The position numbers were made by a program, and so were the translations under genes. From the NCBI RefSeq assembly GCF_019175385.1, contig NC_083340.1:11730336-11794335 (forward strand): a DNA stretch of 64,000 bases, in the 5' to 3' direction. The notes under the pieces were generated by a model, which saw nothing but the letters and a program-made list of their open reading frames with translations, was not told the DNA's origin and searched no databases. Shown here piece by piece: positions 56,179 through 64,000 of the stretch; positions within the stretch are counted from its first letter, which is position 1; each line of letters starts with the position of its first letter. The stretch comes from Lycium barbarum (Eukaryota; Streptophyta; Magnoliopsida; Solanales; Solanaceae).

Positions 56179-58202
56179 ATGACAACTCCTCTGCAGCCCC
56201 CCCCCCCCCCTGAAGGGCATAACAAAGCAACCTCTATTAGTTGAACTCCATTTTCTAGAAATTGGACTCATTTTCAGAACACTGTTGGTGACCACAAATA
56301 CAAAATTCCTCATGAAGAGATATATTACAAAATAGAAAGGTTCCAAGTACAATCACTTAGTTGAGGAAACAACCAATCCAGCAAAAAATAAATAAATTGT
56401 AATACAAAGGATTATCAAAGCTAAGATTAACAAGCAAAAAACTCAATTTTGAAGCTTCAACTCTCAAAAGACCATACACATTTAATCCACCAACAAAGAT
56501 AACTTTCTATTATTCTAATCTCTTTGATCTTCAAACAAATAATCACATATGACTAGACAACTCAGGCAAAAGCATACTAATTCTTATAGCTATTGAGAAA
56601 GCTAATGAAATCTAGTGTTCGATTTACTTTATTCATCCTATTCCAAGATTTACACCAAATAGAGGAAATATACTTCAGATGTTAAGTGAAGTTGTTCTAC
56701 CTTGGGAGCACCTTCTATTTTATCGAATAAATAAATCTTGGCCAAGCATAAGCTACCATATCCTAAACTTTACCCCTTGGCAATATACATCTTTTCATAA
56801 TTTTCCCCCTCAATTCAGACCCTTCTGAGAAAATCATACGGTTATTTCGTCAGAGGATAAACTCAAATTAGAAAATAGTCATATAGATTTTTAACATAGC
56901 ATATGTAAATACTCAAACATACAGGGAAAATATGGCCAATATTCTGATATAACCAGCAGTATTCAACACTATCTTTAAATCAAAGAGCCTGACTTCAAAC
57001 AAAAAAGCAGAGGAAACAAATGAAATTGGCAAAAAGAAAGGCCAGATTACTTGTTTATGTTAATAGGACACGGTCACTCAAAGTTTCGTGAAACAAATTC
57101 AGTTATATAGAAAGGCAGAAAAAATTCACAGAGAACTAATTCTATCCATTTTTCTCATCAAGAAAAATAAAAACATATGTTTAGCTATGGCTTTTTGTTT
57201 TAGATCAATACTGCATAGGCTTTTCAAATAATTCTAATTATTTTCTCTTTCTCATAGGAGTAGAATGATGTTTCCTGGTGTTAGCAGCGAAAAGAGCTGT
57301 TGAACACATAGGGTCTCAGTTGGACCATCCTAACATGATGTGGTCAATTTACTTTACATTGACATATACAATAAACCATAAAAGTTAATCATCCGGGCAA
57401 TTGAAGAAGCAAATAGGTCTTATCTAATTTGAAGTGCTACGATGATTTACATGTACAACACATATTTACAAATTGGGATGGTATTTGTATACATGACGTA
57501 ACTTTTATGTCTTTATTCAGTTTGATAAGCATTTTAGCTAGAAAACCTGGCAGCAATGCTGGCTACAATTTGAAATGGAACAATCGGATGCCAGAATTTA
57601 GATACTGACAATAGATGGAGCACCTTATGACGTAGAATAAGGTTAATTCATGAAGGAAACTGGTGAGATTCCAAAAGCAGCGTTGACATACGTGAGGTTT
57701 AACTTGCACAATGACCAAACATCTATGGCTGTAAGATTGAAATTTTTACAACTACCTCAAAACGTTAAAGAGCAAGTAACCGAAGAAGAACAAACAAAAT
57801 CAGATTAAACAAAGAAGTAACCGACTCAACACTGAGCTCAAAACTAAAAGGAAATATCCAAGAGAGAAAAAAATAGATCATGAACTGAACTCACTCGGGA
57901 GAGATCAAAGTGGAATCAGCGAGAATAAGAGCAACAAAATCAATTTGGAAAGACAAAGATTGAAAGACAAAGAAACAGATACAAATTTGAGAGGAAACAT
58001 AAGATAAAATCGTATGTAATGTGTAGAGAATTTTAGATAGGTTAGGTAGATGGAAAGATCAAATAGAGATATGAGGTGTCTTTCCATTAAACCATAACAT
58101 TGACACGTAACTTTTATTTAAGCTACAATAGGTGGACACGTAAGCTGTATTTAAGCACCGCAAGCCGCAAGAAGTCAAAAAGGCCATTGGATTTAAATTA
58201 AA
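56179..58202. other. Non-coding DNA, no feature recognised
   Basis: Poly(C) at 56198-56209. The rest is AT-rich. 57640-58090 has a purine-rich character on the plus strand like a leader sequence, but no gene follows on either strand. No transposon ends identified. Confidence 0.4.
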
Positions 58203-58245
58203 GGCCAAATCCATCGGCAGACATCTGTGGCCGTCCACTTCTTTT

Positions 58246-58776
58246 GAAGAAAATATAATAAAAAATAAAGACAGATTTGGAAAATTTTCTACTTGCTTTC
58301 TTCATTCATCTATATCTATTTATATACAAGTATGTAGAGTATGCCCCAACAATGTAAGAATATGAAAACCAATTATGAACCTACACTTGTCCACTATCTA
58401 TTTGTTGTCCACTATCTATTTTGTTCCCTAATGTAATAAACTATACAGTTGTACACTTATTTCTGGTCACTGCTATGTCATGAAATTTGGAGGAAATTTT
58501 ATCTCTCCAGCTGGCAAATCTGAAAATGATTTCTGGAAATGTTTATTTTCATTCGGGCTTTGCACTTGGATATCTGAATATTCATTAATTGGGCTTGTAT
58601 GATGAGGCCCAAGACTGATAGAACAGTTAGACCCAAAACTAGTGCAAGGCCCAAAACTAGTGCAGGACAACTTTGTTTGTTCCGCCTCTTTCCTTTTGTT
58701 CATTTGGATTAATCGAGCAGCTTGTTCTTCATCTTCTCTAAATAACAATGGTGCATCTATATTTGTAAATTCAACA
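58246..58776. mobile_element. Insertion splitting the left arm of the Mutator-like element
   Basis: Comparison with the right arm shows about 530 extra bases between CACTTCTTT and CACTTGAGCAT. It includes a duplicated TTGTCCACTATCTATTT (about 58387 and 58405) and a minus-strand open frame (58473-58787) without known domain. Its own ends and duplication are not clear. Confidence 0.6.
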
Positions 58777-59564
58777 CACTTGAGCATCTAAAGTGAACCT
58801 TGTTTCATTTAGACACCTCAAATGAGCAATACCTGTTCCAGTTAGACAATTTTTACATCAGATCTTTTAAATCCCAAGTGCGTGTGTATCAGTCGTTTCT
58901 TACGTGGATTAAGTGACCAATTATATTGTATCAGCTCATTTAAATTTTGCCAACTCATTTTAATTGACCACAACACCCCCCCCCCTCCCTCCTTCCTGCG
59001 TCATCTTCACCACATTCCCTCACCCCCCCCCCCCCTCTCTCTCTCCCTGCGTCTTCTTCACTAGACCCCGCCCCCTCTCCTACGTTTTCTTCACTAGATC
59101 CGCACCCTTCCCCTCCCCCCTTCCCCCCGCGTCTTCTTCACCAGATCCCCGCCATTGCAATTTTTTTCCACTTCTTCTTGTTTATCTCTCCTTCTCAATA
59201 CTTCCTCCATCCCCCATCCACCACCACATTGCCACCACGACACCACCACCAATATCCAACCTTCTACTCCTATAATTTTTTAACGTGGCAAGAAGTTAAA
59301 TCAATAAACAAATTAGTTATGTATCAGCCAAAAAAAAAAGTAAAGAAAGGATAGAACTTCAACTTTGTATTTCAGCAAAGCAAAGAAACACATTTATTTT
59401 TGCGGAAAATTTTCTACCCCAGCAATGGCTCAATGGCTTCAAGAAAGCATCAGTTAGCAATGGCGAAAAGCTTTATTTTTTCCGGTCAATATTTAGAGCT
59501 CTGTTTAGCCCGTTTCTTGGGTCTTCGCCGTTGTCGGCGACAACTATGAAGGCGGCTGTATTGG

Positions 59565-59705
59565 ATGCAGAAAAGCATTAGTAGTAATTCAAAAAGCCAT
59601 AGCAAGGTTGAGCTAAAGAGTATTTTTGCAATATTTGACAAGAACAATGATGGGTACATAAAAATCAATCAAGAAAATGTATGGCTTTTGATGATATTTT
59701 TATAA
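59565..59705 (+). pseudogene. Captured calmodulin-like (EF-hand) gene fragment
   Basis: A 46-codon frame, MQKSISSNSKSHSKVELKSI then FAIFDKNNDGYIKINQE, contains an EF-hand calcium-binding loop (D-x-N-x-D-G-x-I) preceded by the helix typical of plant calmodulin-like proteins (VELKSVFATFDKN in family members, from memory). The expected glutamate at loop position 12 is shifted by one residue. The frame stops soon after, so only the first part of EF-hand 1 is present. It lies inside the Mutator-like element. Confidence 0.72.
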
Positions 59706-60127
59706 TTGCTCCTTATTTCTTAACAATTTAATAAGTTCTACCAACTTTTAATTCCATATTTTTAAGAAATTTGGAGAAGGAGAACTTTGAGGAAGAGGGC
59801 TGCCATTTTTTCAGAAATTTGGAGAAGGAGAAGTTTGGGGAAGAGGGTGTGTGGGGCCTCCCATTACTAAATAAAGAAAAGAATAAAAAAGAAAATAGTT
59901 AAAAACTAAAAAAAATACGTTCCCAACTTCAAAATGGCATTTTTCACGCTCTATTTAACGTGAAACTCACCCAAATTGCTATGTCAGCGAAAAATTGCTA
60001 TGTCAGCGAAAAATGCCTAAATGAAACATGAATTGTTCACCTGAAGTGTCTAAATGAAACAAGGTCCACTTTAGGTGCTCAAGTGAAAGAAGTGGACGAT
60101 CACAGATGTCTGCCGATGGGTTTGACC

Positions 60128-60478
60128 TAAATTAAATGGCAGGAAGCAGCCATGTCGATCCTCTGGTTCGACTGGCTCTTCTAATATAGTAGAAATTATT
60201 CATTTAGAAGTAACATCTTTGCTTTAGGATAAGAAATCTGACTGACCACGTGACTTGGATTAATCTATAATATAATCTTGGAAAATTAAAGGAAATAAGT
60301 TATTATTATTTCACATATGAAAGGGCTTCTAACTTGCTTTATTTATAGTATAATTCAGAGTTGAATCATTTTTAAAGAAAGACGACCAACGGCTGTGGTT
60401 CGCTGATAAGTATTTATGTATTCTTAATCAGAAGTTTCAAAGTTAGAGTTTTGAAAATAGATTCACATTTAATTAATA
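60128..60478. other. Non-coding DNA
   Basis: No feature recognised between the Mutator-like element and the next MITE. Confidence 0.5.
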
Positions 60479-60635
60479 CACTATTAAAAAAGAGAATTAG
60501 CGATGAATAAACTTTTAGCTAAACAATAAAATCCATTGCTAATCTTATTTAGCGATGAATTATAAGAAAAAAAATTAATAGTTAAGAGCAATTTAGCACG
60601 AAGTTCGTAGCTAATTTCATTATTTTTTTATAGTG
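60479..60635. mobile_element. CACTA-type MITE (157 bp)
   Basis: Ends CACTATTAAAAAA and TTTTTTTATAGTG, flanked by ATA (60476-60478, 60636-60638). Inside, TTAGCGATGAATAAACT, TTTAGCGATGAAT and TCGTAGCTAAT-like pieces pair loosely. Non-coding. Confidence 0.82.
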
Positions 60636-61509
60636 ATAGAAGGAGTGCTTTACTCTTCCAATGTGAGACCTTCAATTCGAATTAATCGAGCCTTAGAGCT
60701 TGTATCAGACATTGAATGAAAAAACTAAAACAATAATAATAAAGAGAGAAGTTTATTTTTATTTGAAAAAAAAAACACTTATAACTAGATTATGCATTAT
60801 GATTATACTTAATTAACTGTAGTTGGACATTTATTAGTAACTTTTCATTGTTAGAAGTATCTGAATTATGAATAAGTCACTTCTCGAATCATCAAATATT
60901 CTCATCATTAATGGAGTACTAGTAAAGGACAAACTTAATCTTCATGAAAAATAGAATATAAAATGAAAATTGTAAGGAATCTATTTGGTTTGGCTTATTT
61001 TAGTTTAGCTTGTGTGTTTGACCAATCACCTTAAGACGTAATATCTTTAATTACTTATCATAAAAAATTGACCACTCGTGTAGCGCATTCTTATCAAAAA
61101 TCAAAATTATCATAAACAACTGAATTATTGAAACCAGACAGATGTGAAATATATATGGGTTTTATCCGAAATATGTTCGATAAAAATGGATTTATGATGC
61201 TTTTTAGTTTTTCCAGAAGAGAATAATATTCAAACATAATGATATCAATATTTTAATTAAAGTTAACGTGGCAAGAGATACACCTATGAATTTTGAACGT
61301 AAATGAAAAAAAGAGAATTTTTCGAGAAGAAAAAAAGGAAAAAAGAAAAAGATACGAGCTCTTTAATTACGCAAAGTGTTGGCCATGCTAAAGTGGAGTG
61401 GGCCCAAATTAGGTTTTGGCGGCACGTATTTGAATCAGTTAGAACCGTTAATTTGGGTTGGGCCTTATAGTAATTAAATGGGCTTTCTATCTTTGTCTTT
61501 TCTTTCTTT
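60636..61509. other. AT-rich non-coding DNA
   Basis: No gene or transposon end recognised. Confidence 0.5.
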
Positions 61510-61516
61510 CTTTTTT

Positions 61517-61547
<31 letters not shown>

Positions 61548-61549
61548 GG
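61510..61549. repeat. Poly(T)-poly(G) homopolymer pair
   Basis: About 17 T followed directly by 23 G, next to the foldback element. The G run can form quadruplexes and its true length may be misassembled. Confidence 0.95.
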
Positions 61550-61566
61550 TGGGGATTGTCCTTCTT

Positions 61567-61948
61567 TTGGGGTGGTCTTTAATTTTTATCTCTCAAATTG
61601 ATGGTCTTTAATATTTGTCCTTCGCTTAACACCTAGAGGTTCAGGCTCAGTTAAAAAAAAAAAAAAAAAAGGTAAGGCATAAGTTGGGATTCGTTATGCA
61701 TAAGTTGGACCCCAACTTATGCCTTAAAGCTGAAGTTTGCCTTAACACAAACTTTTACCCAAAATTATGCCTTAAGGCAGAGGTTTGCAATATATATATA
61801 TATAGATTTTGAAACCCAACTCACGCCTTGTGATTTTTTTTTAATTTTTGACTGAGCGAGGGTTCGAATCCAGAACCAAGGGGCTTTTAGCGAAGGATAA
61901 AAATTAAAGACCACTGATTTGAGGGGTAAAAATTAAAGACCACCCCAA
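61567..61948. mobile_element. Foldback element, almost fully palindromic (~380 bp)
   Basis: The left arm (61567-61700: GGGGTGGTCTTTAATTTTTA, GGCTCAGTTAAAA, AAGGCATAAGTTGGG) is the imperfect complement of the right arm (about 61815-61948). Inside is a perfect smaller palindrome GCATAAGTTGG-ACC-CCAACTTATGC (61699-61723). It shares its arm with 8195-8300. No coding capacity. Foldback or MITE class is undecided. Confidence 0.85.
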
Positions 61949-62531
61949 TATAGTGCAAGTGTTTGGGAGTGCTGCGGAACCTTGGGGAGTGACCAGCCTT
62001 AATGATTTGCACCGGAGTCGGGTTGAAATCGCTTTTAAGGCAGTAGCTTGCCACGACGCAGCGTTCATCTGATAAGTTGATTCTATCCGTTTGTTCATTT
62101 TATTGATTAGTATTGTTAATATTTCCAACAAGAACCCCCGCTCAGTAAAAAAAAAAAATCGCAACGCAATGGTTCGCGAAAATTTTGCAAGATTCAGAAT
62201 TTTCTTTTTTACTCTGATGAAATTCTACAAAAGCGCCTAATTTTGTTACGAAATTTTGTCTTGCTATTTTTTTTACTATGTGAATTTTTATTTAGTTGGG
62301 TCAAGTTTAATGGAGTAGGTTTAAAAATAAAATCAAGATATTTTGAGAATTTCAGTTAAGTAGGGGTATATTTAAAAACTTTAATGATGGAAGGGATATT
62401 TTTTATTCAAATTTATAACAGAAGATATTTTTAGCTTTTTTTCCAAAATAAAGGGGTCTTTTTGACCCTTCTTCCTTTAATTTAAATAAGTAAAGACAAA
62501 AGATCAAGTCACATCAAATTAACAATATATG
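61949..62531. other. Non-coding DNA ending at a Helitron-like terminus
   Basis: A partial echo of the foldback family (CCGCTCAGTAAAAAAAA, then AATCGCAACGC) occurs at 62138-62165. No genes; probably includes the body of the Helitron ending at 62553. Confidence 0.45.
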
Positions 62532-62553
62532 CCTGTGCGATGCACGGGCCTAA
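62532..62553 (+). mobile_element. Helitron-like 3' terminus
   Basis: Hairpin CCTGTGC-GAT-GCACGGG (62532-62548) followed by CTAA (62550-62553), which fits the CTRR end. The hairpin closely resembles that of many plant Helitrons. The 5' end is unknown. Confidence 0.55.
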
Positions 62554-62916
62554 CATGTATATTCGCTTTAATTAATCAGTTTTTAAGGTTTGTATTTTGC
62601 AAATAATTTTTAAAAATTTGTCATTGTCATGACAAACAAAGTTGTTCATCGATGCGAAGAAAAAAAATTAGTAAGAAGGTGAAGAAAAATTAATATGTTG
62701 ATCCTAGATTGTTTCTTTTAAATTCTTTAATATCTCATATGTATTAAATTAATTAAAAATATGTTAATAAGGGGTAAATTAGTTACATTATAATTTTTTA
62801 TATTAACAATTATAGATAAAGAGAATTGTTACAGAGAAATCAAAATTAGAAAGATATATGCTATATCGTAAATCACCAGATTAATTCTTAAATAACGTAA
62901 AAAGTTAAAAGTAATT
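62554..62916. other. AT-rich non-coding DNA
   Basis: No feature recognised. Confidence 0.5.
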
Positions 62917-63431
62917 GTCCACGTTAACATATCAAGAGAAACAAACTTTTCTTCTTCTTATTGTAACCTTCACATTAATTACTGATTTTCAAATCATTTT
63001 CTAAGGCTACTGAGATTATACTATACCAATAAATATGGATATCATGATAAAATATATATTTCATTTATTAAGAATGTGAAAAGTCAAAAGTGAACAAATA
63101 AAAGTGGACGGAGGAAATAAATATGTCCGAGAATTGTTCGTCCTGTCTTCACATTTAAAGTATTGAGAAAGAAGGAAAACGGGGATAAAAGTCGCTCCCT
63201 CTATTAGAGAGAAATAGGGCCACGATAGTAAAATACATCTTTTATTTATGATTTCTTAAGGGCCATGTAAAACGGAAAGTGAGCAAGTAATATGGGACGG
63301 AGGGAGTATATATTTTACCATAATATTCATATTTATTGGTGTATAATGTCAATAGCCTTGAAAAATGATTTGAAAATGAGTAATTAACGGGAAGGGTAAA
63401 ATTAATAATAAGAAGAAAAATCAACGTGGAC
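62917..63431. mobile_element. Foldback element with ~145-bp arms around a Stowaway-like MITE
   Basis: The left arm 62917-63062 (TGTCCACGTTAACAT...TTTTCAAATCATTTTCTAAGGCT...CCAATAAATATGGATAT) is the imperfect complement of 63298-63431. The centre (63190-63314) has CTCCCTCTATTAG at the left and GGGACGGAGGGAGTA at the right, like the ends of Stowaway (Tc1/mariner) MITEs. No coding sequence. Confidence 0.75.
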
Positions 63432-63500
63432 AGTAAAAGTGCACGGACGGTGCATGCATGTATACATGAGAAGATAATAAATATTTAGTACTATGACATA

Positions 63501-63592
63501 TGTCCACATGGAATTAAAAAGTAGTTGGTTAAAGTGTACAATTTATTGTCCACGTGGAATTAAAAGTAGTTGGTTGAAGTGTACAATTTATA
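63501..63592. repeat. 46-bp tandem duplication
   Basis: TGTCCACRTGGAATTAAAA...AAGTGTACAATTTAT occurs at 63501-63546 and 63547-63592. The start TGTCCACGTGGA resembles the terminus of the neighbouring foldback element. Confidence 0.92.
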
Positions 63593-63734
63593 TAGCTCTT
63601 GGTACAAGTATTCATTGCGTGTGCAATTTGTAAAGCTTGTGATACAAGCAATTCATGTTGTGTTCGTCCACTCATGACACTTATATATAATAAAAATAAA
63701 GAAAAATATAGAATAGAAAAATAGACATATATCT

Positions 63735-63990
63735 TTAGTAATGTAACCAAGTAATATGGGACCAGGGGAGTACTCCATTTATTAATTCTTAAAGAATGTG
63801 AAAAGCCGAGTATAGTAATGTGGCCAAGTAATATGGGACGAAGAGAATACTTCATTTATTAATTAATTCTTAAAGAATGTAAAAAGTAAAGTATAGTAAT
63901 GTGGCCAAGTAATATGAGACGAAGTTAGTACTTCATTTATTAATTCTTAAAGAACGTGAAAAGTCAAGTAATTTGCCCAATTAAAGAAGA
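63735..63990. repeat. ~78-bp tandem repeat derived from a MITE end, three copies
   Basis: GGCCAAGTAATATGGGAC-like sequence recurs at about 63746, 63822 and 63903, each followed by TACTTCATTTATTAATTCTT and AAAGAATGTGAAAAG. The motif matches the right part of the Stowaway-like MITE at 63260-63312. Confidence 0.88.
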
Positions 63991-64000
63991 GAATAAATAT

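Larger units (their letters stand above)
58203..60127. mobile_element. Pack-MULE-like Mutator element with 9-bp TSD (1,925 bp)
   Basis: Starts GGCCAAATCCATCGGCAGAC and ends in the complement of GGTCAAACCCATCGGCAGAC. Flanks are a perfect 9-bp TAAATTAAA (58194-58202, 60128-60136). The right inverted repeat (about 60000-60127) pairs with two separated left pieces, 58203-58245 and 58777-58860, so the left arm is split by an insertion of about 530 bp. The interior has C-rich repeated TGCGTCTTCTTCACTAGA motifs (about 59046-59150) and an EF-hand gene fragment (59565-59705). It is the same family as 52278-53490. Confidence 0.87.

Noticed and set aside
59486..59668. Minus-strand 60-codon frame with a basic C-terminus
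   Set aside because: Antisense to the EF-hand fragment; no domain.

Overview
This is a gene-poor stretch of a eudicot nuclear genome, most likely from a nightshade (Solanaceae). The evidence is AT-rich intergenic DNA, plant-type LTR retrotransposons of the Ty3/gypsy Tat/Ogre lineage, many small DNA transposons, RTE-type LINE remnants, and a fragment of chloroplast DNA. Several repeats (ends such as TGTCACGACCC and TGATACGCCC, and the LINE 3' tail) are ones I associate with Solanaceae from memory, so the family assignment is an inference. I see no intact protein-coding gene. Every coding trace found is a transposon relic, a captured gene fragment or a pseudogene. There are two assembly gaps (8446-8945 and 20427-20738).

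Layout. 1-2564: AT-rich DNA with microsatellites and a duplicated exon relic of a cis-prenyltransferase gene. 2565-5822: a repeat with TG...CA-type ends. 5823-10448: AT-rich DNA with a Helitron-like end, a MITE relic, a foldback element cut by the first gap, and a 73-bp tandem repeat. 10449-46692: one 5'-truncated Tat-lineage retrotransposon blown up by nested insertions. 46693-64000: a string of small elements (MITEs, two Mutator-like elements, hAT-like elements, CACTA-type MITEs, RTE LINE relics, foldback sequences), two of which carry captured host-gene fragments.

The core is the 36-kb nest. The Tat element reads left to right: a degenerate pol (10449-19594), a 3' non-coding region with tandem repeats, a plant mobile domain (PMD) gene on the opposite strand (44942 down to 22117), more tandem repeats, a polypurine tract and a 765-bp 3' LTR (45928-46692). 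Its reverse transcriptase is split by a 4.84-kb solo LTR (11886-16725, duplication CTTCC), which itself holds an 812-bp hAT-like element (13644-14455, duplication GTTTAGTT). Chloroplast DNA (ycf2 plus ndhK) lies in the 3' region. The antisense PMD gene is broken twice: by a 1.33-kb LTR-like element inside its short intron (22852-24178, duplication AAGTA), and by an 18.67-kb non-autonomous retrotransposon (24545-43213) with nearly identical 5.9-kb LTRs. That large element has almost no coding capacity, but before its 3' LTR it carries three different tandem arrays in a row, the first a higher-order repeat of 32-bp units in 265-bp blocks with paired stem changes.

The most interesting points are the antisense intron-containing PMD gene apparently carried by a retrotransposon, the satellite-like arrays in the young large element, and the two host-gene captures on the right. 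All similarity calls rest on reading motifs by eye and on memory of the families; no database search was possible.
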